6,582 nucleotides of DNA from Acidobacteriota bacterium (GCA_021811745.1 JAJZNH010000483.1:1-6582), one strand, 5' to 3'; positions 1-5,578 are shown, counted from the first letter of the stretch. A program made the numbers and translations. Notes: generated from the sequence alone by a model not told the origin.

Positions 1-252
1 CGGAAAAACGGCGCGGCGCGCAGAGAGCTGATTACGTTTGTGAAGGACCGGCCGGGCCACGACCGGCGCTACGCGATCGACGCGAGCAAGATTGCGCGCG
101 AGCTGGGATGGAAGCCGGAGGAGAACTTCGAGAGCGGCCTGCGCAAGACGGTGCGCTGGTATCTGGAACACAGCGAGTGGGTGGAGAACGTGCGGACAGG
201 GGCGTATAGAGATTGGATTGAACAGAACTACGGGGAGCGGGCGGCGCTATGA
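1..252 (+). CDS. rfbB: dTDP-glucose 4,6-dehydratase, C-terminal fragment (5' end outside window)
   Basis: This is the last 83 residues of an RmlB-type extended short-chain dehydrogenase; frame 1 is open from the left edge to the TGA at 250-252. The stretch [18 protein letters not shown], followed by [18 protein letters not shown] and a KTVRWYLEH segment, is the characteristic C-terminal signature of dTDP-D-glucose 4,6-dehydratase (family about 330-360 residues). The enzyme removes water from dTDP-glucose to give dTDP-4-keto-6-deoxyglucose, the second step towards dTDP-L-rhamnose, in the cytoplasm. The NAD-binding Rossmann part and the YxxxK catalytic motif are upstream and cannot be inspected. 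Its stop overlaps the rfbA start as ATGA, so the two are translationally coupled in one operon. The family call is firm; the substrate follows from that and from the rfbA neighbour. Confidence 0.93.
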   Translation, partial: RKNGAARRELITFVKDRPGHDRRYAIDASKIARELGWKPEENFESGLRKTVRWYLEHSEWVENVRTGAYRDWIEQNYGERAAL

Positions 253-1145
253 AAGGGATTATTCTGGCGGGCGGATCAGGAACGCGGCTCTACCCGGTGA
301 CCCATGTGGTTTCAAAGCAGCTTCTGCCGGTGTACAACAAGCCGATGATTTATTACCCGCTGTGCACCCTGATGTTGGCGGGCTTGCGCGAAATCCTCAT
401 CATCTCAACGCCTCAGGACACGAGGCGGTTCGCGGATCTACTGGGCGACGGACATCAGTGGGGGATCGAGATCGAGTATGCGGTGCAGCCGCGTCCGGAT
501 GGACTGGCGCAGGCCTTTCTGATCGGGCGAGAGTTTATCGGCGGCAAACCGAGCGCGCTGATTCTGGGCGACAACATTTTTTACGGGCAGGGATTGTCAC
601 GACAGCTCCAGGCGGCGGCACGGCTCACCGAAGGCGCAACGGTGTTCGCGTACCCGGTGGAGGACCCGGAACGGTATGGGGTGGTGGAGTTCGATGCGCA
701 GGGACGCGCGATGAGTCTGGAAGAGAAGCCCCAAGAGCCGAAGTCGCGGTACGCGGTCACGGGACTATATTTTTACGATCATCGGGCAGCGGAGATCGCG
801 GCGACGCTGAGGCCTTCAGCGCGGGGAGAGCTGGAGATTACGGACCTGAACCGCCGTTACCAGGAGGCGGGAAAGCTGAACGTGGAGATCATGAGCCGGG
901 GGATGGCCTGGCTGGATACGGGGACACACGAGGCTTTGCTGGAGGCGGCGCTGTTTGTGCATACGATCGAGAAGCGGCAAGGATTGGACATCGCCTGCCC
1001 GGAGGAGATTGCCTACCGGCAGGGGTTCATTGGCGCGGAGCAACTGGAGGCGCTGGCACAGCCAATCTTGAAGAGCGGGTACGGGCAGTACCTGCTGGCG
1101 CTGTTGCAGGAGCCTTATTTCGCGGCGAAGGGCAGGCAAGAGTGA
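249..1145 (+). CDS. rfbA: Glucose-1-phosphate thymidylyltransferase (RmlA/RfbA)
   Basis: This enzyme makes dTDP-glucose and pyrophosphate from dTTP and glucose-1-phosphate, the first step of the dTDP-rhamnose pathway. It is complete at 298 residues, typical for the family (about 290-300). The nucleotide-binding [11 protein letters not shown] loop is at residues 8-18 with the catalytic-type R13 and the K23 of [18 protein letters not shown] at 107-113 supplies metal-binding D108, EEKP lies at 158-161, GELEITD at 193-199, and WLDTGT at 221-226 carries D223, the expected second metal ligand. The ATG overlaps the rfbB stop (ATGA), and GGGGAG at 232-237 is a suitable ribosome binding site 11 nt upstream, which fixes the start. 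The rfbC and rfbD partners do not follow; the next gene is an unrelated membrane protein. Confidence 0.97.
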   Translation: MKGIILAGGSGTRLYPVTHVVSKQLLPVYNKPMIYYPLCTLMLAGLREILIISTPQDTRRFADLLGDGHQWGIEIEYAVQPRPDGLAQAFLIGREFIGGKPSALILGDNIFYGQGLSRQLQAAARLTEGATVFAYPVEDPERYGVVEFDAQGRAMSLEEKPQEPKSRYAVTGLYFYDHRAAEIAATLRPSARGELEITDLNRRYQEAGKLNVEIMSRGMAWLDTGTHEALLEAALFVHTIEKRQGLDIACPEEIAYRQGFIGAEQLEALAQPILKSGYGQYLLALLQEPYFAAKGRQE

Positions 1146-1152
1146 AGGGCGA

Positions 1153-1192
1153 GTCAGCTAGTCAACGGGTCAGCCAGGCGGCTAGGCGGCGG
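1153..1192 (+). repeat. Degenerate 8-bp tandem repeat, five units
   Basis: The spacer after rfbA reads as five consecutive octamers: GTCAGCTA, GTCAACGG, GTCAGCCA, GGCGGCTA and GGCGGCGG. Positions 1, 3 and 6 are invariant (G, C, C), positions 2, 4 and 8 vary only between two bases, position 5 is G in four of five, and position 7 is free. The array lies between the rfbA stop and the next start and ends 4 nt before that ATG, so it also occupies the place of that gene's ribosome binding site. The period is seen directly; a role is unknown. Confidence 0.6.
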
Positions 1193-1196
1193 TTGT

Positions 1197-1598
1197 ATGA
1201 ATGAACAATCACAGATGCGGCAGTTTTGGGTGAGAGTTCTGCTCACGGTGGGAATTCTATGGGGATTTCTGCCCTTCGTCATGGCGCCCTTTATCACCAA
1301 GGGGGCCGGGTTTACCGATTTTGACGTTTTTGCTTCGGTGTTGAACTCGCTGACGGTCTTGCCGGCGAGCACGCTGGCGTTCTGGCACCGCCGGATTTCC
1401 TGCGTGTGGTTGAGCGTGAATGCAGTGGTGCTTCCGATTGCTCTGGCCACCTACATGGAACGGACGGGAAGGGTGAATGCGCTCATGATCGTTGAGGTGG
1501 CCGGACCGGTTTTGATCGCGGTCTGCCTGGATGTGGTGGAGGCGCTGGGCTGGCCGGCAGCCAAAGGGACGCGAGCTGCGAAAGTGCAACAGGGATAG
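1197..1598 (+). CDS. Small four-helix membrane protein of unknown function
   Basis: I do not recognise this 133-residue protein. It has four hydrophobic segments, roughly residues 10-32, 43-63, 67-86 and 93-116, separated by short polar turns (HRR at 64-66, MERTGR at 87-92), and a basic, soluble C-terminal tail (GTRAAKVQQG). This predicts a small inner-membrane protein with both ends on the same side of the membrane. The reverse-strand reading frames over this stretch lack such a pattern, which supports the plus strand. The start ATG has no good Shine-Dalgarno sequence, only GGCGG-rich repeat sequence; M7 (1215) is a possible alternative start. It lies 51 nt after rfbA and may be transcribed with it, but nothing in it points to nucleotide-sugar metabolism. 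The yebC promoter follows it. Confidence 0.75.
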   Translation: MNEQSQMRQFWVRVLLTVGILWGFLPFVMAPFITKGAGFTDFDVFASVLNSLTVLPASTLAFWHRRISCVWLSVNAVVLPIALATYMERTGRVNALMIVEVAGPVLIAVCLDVVEALGWPAAKGTRAAKVQQG

Positions 1599-1624
1599 GC
1601 GAAGAGCGGCGACTCGAACAGGCG

Positions 1625-1644
1625 GCCGGCATCACAGAGCCGGC
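1625..1644. repeat. Perfect inverted repeat GCCGGC-N8-GCCGGC upstream of the yebC promoter
   Basis: Two identical palindromic hexamers, at 1625-1630 and 1639-1644, are separated by ATCACAGA. They can form a 6-bp GC-only hairpin or act as a two-site operator. The repeat overlaps the place where a -35 element for the yebC promoter would lie. It is not followed by a T-run, so it does not look like a terminator for the preceding membrane-protein gene. Confidence 0.5.
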
Positions 1645-1652
1645 ACCGCGGA

Positions 1653-1661
1653 TGTTATACT
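1653..1661 (+). promoter_or_regulatory. Extended -10 promoter for yebC
   Basis: TGTTATACT combines a TGn extension (1653-1655) with TATACT (1656-1661), one mismatch from the sigma-70 -10 consensus. No good -35 box stands 17 nt upstream; ATCACA at 1631-1636 matches four of six positions but at 19-nt spacing, which fits an extended -10 promoter that depends little on -35. Transcription would begin near 1668, giving a leader of about 45 nt. That leader starts with a small hairpin, GGCGC (1671-1675) pairing with GCGCC (1682-1686), and ends with GAGGT (1704-1708) as the ribosome binding site, only 4 nt before the yebC ATG. Confidence 0.6.
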
Positions 1662-1712
1662 CACTAGTCGGGCGCGAGGAAGCGCCGCTATCTTCGCAGC
1701 ATCGAGGTCGTC

Positions 1713-2459
1713 ATGTCTGGCCATTCGAAATGGGCCACAATCAAGCACAAGAAGGGCGCGCTGGACGCCAAGCGCGGCAAGATCTTCACCCGCCTGATCA
1801 AGGAAATCACCATCGCCGCCCGTGGCGGAGGCGATCCGGACGGCAACCCGCGGCTGCGCACAGCGATTCTGGCAGCCAAGGCCGAGAATATGCCCGCGGA
1901 AAACATCAAGCGGGCCATTCAGCGCGGCACCGGGGAGCTGGAAGGAGCCACCTACGAAGAGGCCGCATTCGAGGGATATGGTCCCGGCGGAGTGGCGATC
2001 ATCGTGGAGGTGCTGACGGATAACCGCAATCGCGCGGTGAGCGAGATCCGGCACACATTCTCGAAGAACGGCGGGAACCTGGGCGAAGCGGGATCCGTGA
2101 AGTTCATGTTCTCGAAGAAGGGGCTGATCGCGGTGGAGAAGTCAGCGGCCACCGAAGAGCGATTGATGGACATCGTGCTGGAGCACGGAGGCGAAGATCT
2201 GAGTGACGCAGGCGACACGTGGGAGATCGTGACCGAGCCGGGCGCGTATGAGGGCGTGGCGGAAGCGATCAAGGCCGCGGGGATTCCCACCGTGATGAGC
2301 GAAGTCACGATGGTGGCCTCGACCTATACGAAGCTCGAGGGCGCGACCGCGAGCCAGATGATGCGGCTGCTGGAGGCACTGGAGGAGTTGGACGACGTAC
2401 AGAACGTGTACTCGAACTTCGACATGGACGCCGAACAGGTGGAGCACGCAGCCGGCTGA
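1713..2459 (+). CDS. yebC: YebC/TACO1-family translation or transcription regulatory protein
   Basis: This is a complete 248-residue member of the universal YebC/PmpR/TACO1 family (usual length about 240-250). The N-terminal signature GHSKWATIKHKK is at residues 3-14, followed by the basic helical region with RGKIFTRLIKEI and the conserved NMPAENIKRAIQRGTGE segment. The mixed alpha/beta C-terminal domains contain FEGYGPGGVAIIVE and end with DVQNVYSNFD at 228-237. Older work describes members as DNA-binding regulators (PmpR); more recent work assigns bacterial YebC and mitochondrial TACO1 a role in translation, helping ribosomes through difficult stretches such as polyproline. Which applies here cannot be read from sequence. 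The gene has its own promoter and terminator, so it seems monocistronic; in many bacteria it instead lies beside ruvC. Confidence 0.95.
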   Translation: MSGHSKWATIKHKKGALDAKRGKIFTRLIKEITIAARGGGDPDGNPRLRTAILAAKAENMPAENIKRAIQRGTGELEGATYEEAAFEGYGPGGVAIIVEVLTDNRNRAVSEIRHTFSKNGGNLGEAGSVKFMFSKKGLIAVEKSAATEERLMDIVLEHGGEDLSDAGDTWEIVTEPGAYEGVAEAIKAAGIPTVMSEVTMVASTYTKLEGATASQMMRLLEALEELDDVQNVYSNFDMDAEQVEHAAG

Positions 2460-2480
2460 CGCGGCGACGGCAAAGAGTCA

Positions 2481-2511
2481 GGGGCCGCCCGCGTGTGGCG
2501 GTCTTTATTTT
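2481..2511 (+). terminator. Intrinsic terminator after yebC
   Basis: GGCCGCC (2483-2489) pairs with GGCGGTC (2497-2503) to form a 7-bp stem containing one G-U pair around a 7-nt loop. It is followed at once by TTTATTTT (2504-2511). The two Gs before the stem can extend it by G-U pairing with the first Ts. It lies 21 nt after the yebC stop and ends transcription towards the PagL-like gene. Confidence 0.8.
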
Positions 2512-2547
2512 GAGATCGAAAATTGGCGTGGGAGGGATGAGAGGACT

Positions 2548-3291
2548 TTGAGACGAGCCCGGCGGTTGGTGTTGTTGGTGTTGGTGTTGATGACGGGAGC
2601 CATGATGGCTGCCGCAGGGCCGCCGAAGGGTGGCGCCGGGAAAGAGGGGACAGCTAATTTCGCAGCCCAGGTTCGCCAGGACCGGAGCTGGGAGTACGGA
2701 CCGTTCCTCAACTGGGGCTCAGGAGTTGGCGGCTCGCGGTCAGCATTCAAATTTCTGTGGGCAGGTATGGAACTGGGCAAGATCATCACGCCAGTGGTGC
2801 ATGCGGGCATTCTCAGCGGGCAGTTTCAGTTTGCGGGCGCGATCATACCGTTCTGGCAGGCGTACACGCCGCCGCCGCACAACGCATATTACACGTGCCA
2901 GTCGCCTACGGGATCGTACACGTGTCTTCTGCCGACCGGTGGAGGTACGTTCCGGGGGGTGAGCGTGATGCCCGTCATCTTTCGCTGGAACTTCTTGACG
3001 CGTTCGCCGCGGTTTCAGCCCTGGTTTCAAGCCGCGGGTGGATTGATCTACACGACCCACAAGTTTCCGCCCAACTATTACAGCAACCCGGCCTTAGGAC
3101 TCGACGGCGGGACTTCGGTATGGAACTTTTCGCCGCAGGGAGGGATTGGTGTGCACTATTTCCTACGCTCCAAGCGGTCGATTGACGTGTTGGTGAGCGG
3201 AGTACACATCTCCTCGGCATCGCTTGGGGATCGCAACCCCGGGGTGAACGCCAGCCTCCAGTTGCAGGTGGGCTATACCTTCTGGAAGTGA
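2548..3291 (+). CDS. pagL: PagL-like outer-membrane lipid A 3-O-deacylase homologue
   Basis: This 247-residue protein begins with a classic signal peptide: basic MRRARR, a Leu/Val core at 7-19, and a cleavage region near AAAG (21-24). The remainder alternates short amphipathic strands with Gly and aromatic residues, as in a small beta-barrel. Near the C-terminus, HISSAS and RNPGVN match the active-site region of PagL, which in Gram-negative outer membranes removes the 3-position acyl chain of lipid A. H220 and S222 correspond to the catalytic His and Ser, and N230 to a conserved Asn. N234 occupies the place of the usual acidic residue (Glu or Asp), and S223 that of the usual Asn, so activity is uncertain. 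C117 and C126 could form a disulfide in a long loop. The TTG start is chosen because GGAGGG (2531-2536) lies 11 nt upstream and the signal peptide begins there; GTG/TTG codons inside the core leave some doubt. Confidence 0.75.
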   Translation: MRRARRLVLLVLVLMTGAMMAAAGPPKGGAGKEGTANFAAQVRQDRSWEYGPFLNWGSGVGGSRSAFKFLWAGMELGKIITPVVHAGILSGQFQFAGAIIPFWQAYTPPPHNAYYTCQSPTGSYTCLLPTGGGTFRGVSVMPVIFRWNFLTRSPRFQPWFQAAGGLIYTTHKFPPNYYSNPALGLDGGTSVWNFSPQGGIGVHYFLRSKRSIDVLVSGVHISSASLGDRNPGVNASLQLQVGYTFWK

Positions 3292-3484
3292 GATGGGCTG
3301 AGGCGCGACTCCCGCTGGCAGAGGCCGAAGCCGGGAACTTAGGCGGTGGTTCCCCTGTGAAAGAGCCGCCATCTAGCAAAGGTCCCGGTGCTACATCTGA
3401 AGGAGAGACGACCTGGGGGTGCGCCGCAGGGGCAATCCAGCCCCTGCCGGCGATCGGGCCGAGATGGGACTGGAGCGGGGCAGG
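3292..3484 (+). promoter_or_regulatory. Structured 193-nt leader of ftcD
   Basis: No convincing gene or clear promoter box is seen in this stretch. It holds several potential RNA pairings. TCCCG (3310-3314) can pair with CGGGA (3332-3336), while the overlapping GGGAAC (3333-3338) can instead pair with GTTCCC (3349-3354). GGCGG (3342-3346) can pair with CCGCC (3366-3370). A strong hairpin follows at 3422-3452. AAGGAGAG at 3400-3407 resembles a good Shine-Dalgarno sequence but lies 77 nt from the ftcD ATG; the only start it could serve is the in-frame GTG at 3419. It does not resemble the THF riboswitch as far as I can judge by eye. Confidence 0.35.
3422..3452 (+). repeat. Strong 12-bp hairpin upstream of ftcD
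   Basis: GCAGGGGC (3426-3433) and GCCCCTGC (3440-3447) form a perfect 8-bp stem around the 6-nt loop AATCCA. Past a single bulged C (3448), CGCC (3422-3425) pairs with GGCG (3449-3452), giving 12 base pairs in all. No T-run follows, so it is not a standard intrinsic terminator. It ends 32 nt before the ftcD ATG. Confidence 0.65.
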
Positions 3485-4417
3485 ATGAACGAGCCGGTTA
3501 TCGAGTGCGTTCCCAATTTCTCAGAGGGAGTGAACGCGCGCCGAGTAGAGGCGATTGTCTCGGCGATGCGCGTGGATGGGGTGCGTCTGCTGGACTGGTC
3601 GATGGATGGGGATCATAACCGCTCGGTGGTGACGATCGCAGGCGAGCCGGCGGGCGTGGTGGAGGCAGCGGTGCGCGGGGTGGGCAAGGCGGTGGAACTG
3701 ATCGACCTCACCCGCCAGCAGGGGGTGCATCCGCGTATCGGAGCGGCGGACGTGATTCCGTTTGTACCGATCTCAGGGATCAAGCTGGAGCAATGCGCTC
3801 TGCTGGCCAGGCAGGCGGGGTTGGAGATCTGGCGGCGGTTTGGAGTGCCGGTATATTTCTATGAAGCTTCAGCGGCGCGGCCGGACCGCGCCAACCTGGA
3901 GAACGTGCGCCGAGGGCAGTTCGAAGGGCTGCGCGAGGCGGTTCTCAAAGATCCATCGCGGCGGCCCGATCTGGGAGGGCCTGGTCTGCACCCGACCGCG
4001 GGCGCCTGCGCGGTGGGAGCGCGCAAATATCTGGTAGCGTACAACATCTACTTCGATTCGTCGGATGTGGCGATCGTGCGCGCCATAGCGCGCGAGATTC
4101 GCGCCGCCTCAGGCGGCCTGAGGGGGGTGAAGGCCATGGGAGTTCTCGTGCACGGCCGCGCCCAACTCTCGATGAACATCACCGATTTCGAGGCGACACC
4201 GATCTCGCAGGTGTATAGGGAAGTTCAGACCCTGGCCGCACGGCACAAGGCCGCGATCGCCGAGGGCGAGGTAATTGGCCTGCTGCCGGAGGCAGCCTGT
4301 GAGCGGGAAAGCAAGTGGATGCGTCAATTAAGTGGATTCGACGAGCAGACCAAAATCCTGGAGCGGCGCCTCGGGGCTCCGCTGGCCTGGCCGGGCGAAG
4401 CACGAACGGCACGGTAA
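3485..4417 (+). CDS. ftcD: Glutamate formiminotransferase, single-domain
   Basis: The enzyme transfers the formimino group from N-formimino-L-glutamate to tetrahydrofolate, the last step of one histidine-degradation route, in the cytoplasm. The 310 residues match the formiminotransferase part of FTCD alone. The N-terminus has IECVPNFSEG (6-15), DGDHNRSVVT (41-50), and QGVHPRIGAADVIPFVPI (79-96) with H82, the position of the catalytic His in the mammalian enzyme. HPTAGACAVGARKYLVAYNI (169-188) leads into the second subdomain, which has RAQLSMNITDFE (225-236). The C-terminal cyclodeaminase domain of bifunctional FTCD is absent, so that step would need another gene. ATG 3485 is chosen because the family normally starts a few residues before VPNFSEG, and GGAG (3472-3475) is 9 nt upstream. 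GTG 3419 (22 residues longer) and ATG 3464 are alternatives. No other histidine-utilisation gene is nearby. Confidence 0.92.
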   Translation: MNEPVIECVPNFSEGVNARRVEAIVSAMRVDGVRLLDWSMDGDHNRSVVTIAGEPAGVVEAAVRGVGKAVELIDLTRQQGVHPRIGAADVIPFVPISGIKLEQCALLARQAGLEIWRRFGVPVYFYEASAARPDRANLENVRRGQFEGLREAVLKDPSRRPDLGGPGLHPTAGACAVGARKYLVAYNIYFDSSDVAIVRAIAREIRAASGGLRGVKAMGVLVHGRAQLSMNITDFEATPISQVYREVQTLAARHKAAIAEGEVIGLLPEAACERESKWMRQLSGFDEQTKILERRLGAPLAWPGEARTAR

Positions 4418-4530
4418 AAGCGGGATGGTCCGCGAGGGGCAAGTAGAAATGGAAGCGCGGGCGGGATGCGTTTTTCAGGGTTGCCGGCGCGGTAAGGGCC
4501 TCAAGACCGGCGGGGTTGCGGAGGTGGAGA
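4418..4530 (+). promoter_or_regulatory. Intergenic region with the ribosome binding site that sets the next start
   Basis: GGAGGTG at 4520-4526 is a near-perfect Shine-Dalgarno sequence. Its core GGAGG is 6 nt before TTG 4531, which fixes that start over the in-frame TTG at 4516. Upstream, AAGCGC (4453-4458) can pair with GCGTTT (4468-4473) with one G-U pair around a 9-nt loop, followed by two Ts: at best a weak terminator for ftcD. No clear -10/-35 pair is visible. Confidence 0.55.
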
Positions 4531-5484
4531 TTGGTAAATGCACTGGTTAAGTTCTCGTTGGCACCTTTGCTGCTGGCGGCGTCCACGGCGGCGCTGGCAT
4601 CGCAGTTGTCGACCAATGCCATGTCGGCGGTACCGCACGACGTGCAGCAGCTGGTGGCGATTGACTACCAGGCGATGGAGAACTCGGCGGCGGCGATGGC
4701 TCTGCGCAACCGCGTGATGCCGCCGGCGCTGAAGCAACTGGAGACGGCGCTGGAGAAGTCGGGACTCAACGACAACAACGACGTTGACGAGATGGCATTT
4801 GGGCTGTTCCGAGGCTCGGGATCAGGCGACTCGTTGTACACGGTGGGCATCGCCGAGGGCGAGTTCTCGGAGCCGGATATTCTGGCCAACTTCAACAGGC
4901 TAAAGATCAAGCCCACGATGCTGCGCGCCAATAGCATTTATCCGATGACCAGATCGGGGATGGTGCTTTGCTTCATGGACCCGTCAACCATCGTCTTCGG
5001 GGACAAGGACGCAGTGGAGCAGGCGTTGAACGCCCACGATGGGTTTGCACCCAGCATGCTGACGAACGGTCCGATGATGAGCGCCATGCAGAGCGTGAGT
5101 TCCGCGCCCCTGTGGAGCATTTTGGATTCACACGGAACGCGGACGATGATGAACTCACTGCTGGGGCAGGCTGGCTCAGTGACGAACTACAAGGCGGTGC
5201 GCGACCGGCTGCAGAGCTGCTGGTATTCCATGAATTTCCAGAACGGGGTGCAGTTCAGCCTGACGATTTCAACCGGCGATGCATTTACCGCGGCTACGAT
5301 TTCATCGCTTTTGAGCGCAGCCATGATCGTGCGCAAGATGACCAGCACGCCGGCAGAGGCGCAAGCGCTGAACGCCACCTCGGTTTCGTCGAACATGGGG
5401 CAGATTACGATCCACTTTGCGAGCAGCGACTCGCAGTTTAGCAGCCTGCTGGAATCACCCCTGTTCCAAAGCGTGGTGCACTGA
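4531..5484 (+). CDS. Exported protein of unknown function
   Basis: I cannot assign a family to this 317-residue protein. From TTG 4531 it begins with a Sec-type signal peptide: MVNALVK, a hydrophobic core at about 8-22, and an ALA cleavage site after residue 23. The mature part (about 294 residues) has an opening SAVPHDVQQLVAIDYQAM segment, a helical stretch RNRVMPPALKQLETALEKSG near residues 60-79, and an acidic NDNNDVDEM. Further on are FGDKDAVEQALNAHDG near 156-171 and a Met-rich, Ser-rich second half. The layout loosely resembles secreted DUF3352-like proteins that open with a 'protein must be above threshold' type N-terminal domain, but this is an impression only. Two cysteines are widely spaced; no lipobox, C-terminal anchor or catalytic motif is seen, so it is probably periplasmic or secreted. 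TTG 4516 would add five residues (MRRWR). Confidence 0.8.
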   Translation: MVNALVKFSLAPLLLAASTAALASQLSTNAMSAVPHDVQQLVAIDYQAMENSAAAMALRNRVMPPALKQLETALEKSGLNDNNDVDEMAFGLFRGSGSGDSLYTVGIAEGEFSEPDILANFNRLKIKPTMLRANSIYPMTRSGMVLCFMDPSTIVFGDKDAVEQALNAHDGFAPSMLTNGPMMSAMQSVSSAPLWSILDSHGTRTMMNSLLGQAGSVTNYKAVRDRLQSCWYSMNFQNGVQFSLTISTGDAFTAATISSLLSAAMIVRKMTSTPAEAQALNATSVSSNMGQITIHFASSDSQFSSLLESPLFQSVVH

Positions 5485-5544
5485 GGGAACTCCTTACCGG
5501 TGAGACCGAGCCGGTGCGCGGACAGGCGCCGGTTGTGGAGCAAT

Positions 5545-5578
5545 GCTGGGGCAGGATGTCTTCCCATTGAGCCCCAGC
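5545..5578. repeat. 8-bp inverted repeat between convergent genes
   Basis: GCTGGGGC (5545-5552) and GCCCCAGC (5571-5578) are perfect complements separated by 18 nt. They lie between the stop of the exported-protein gene (5484) and the stop of the minus-strand phosphatase gene (5652). A smaller pair, ACCGG (5496-5500) with CCGGT (5511-5515), sits just before. Neither has a T-run on either strand, so a two-way terminator is possible but not of canonical form. Nothing else is seen in the 167-nt gap. Confidence 0.5.

Noticed and set aside
92..1204. A 370-codon open frame in the +2 frame across rfbA
   Set aside because: It overlaps the whole of rfbA, is Arg/Gly/Ala-rich without any domain, and is the usual long shadow frame of GC-rich coding DNA.
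2504..2530. TATTTT and AAAAT stretches as a possible promoter for the PagL-like gene
   Set aside because: TATTTT belongs to the terminator tract and no -35 element stands at suitable spacing; no promoter can be supported.
3419..3484. GTG 3419 as the true ftcD start, behind AAGGAGAG
   Set aside because: The 22 extra residues are Arg/Pro/Gly-rich and do not fit the family's N-terminus, which begins just before VPNFSEG; kept only as an alternative.
3477..3487. GGGGCAGGATG, repeated exactly at 5548-5558
   Set aside because: An 11-mer match is expected a few times by chance in a window of this size and GC content; the flanks do not match.
4453..4475. Possible terminator AAGCGC-N9-GCGTTT-TT after ftcD
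   Set aside because: The stem is short with a G-U pair and uses most of the T-run, so it is noted in the intergenic entry only as a weak candidate.
4179..4622. A 147-codon minus-strand frame over the end of ftcD and the following gap
   Set aside because: It is antisense to the well-supported ftcD and exported-protein genes, has no recognisable domain and no ribosome binding site.
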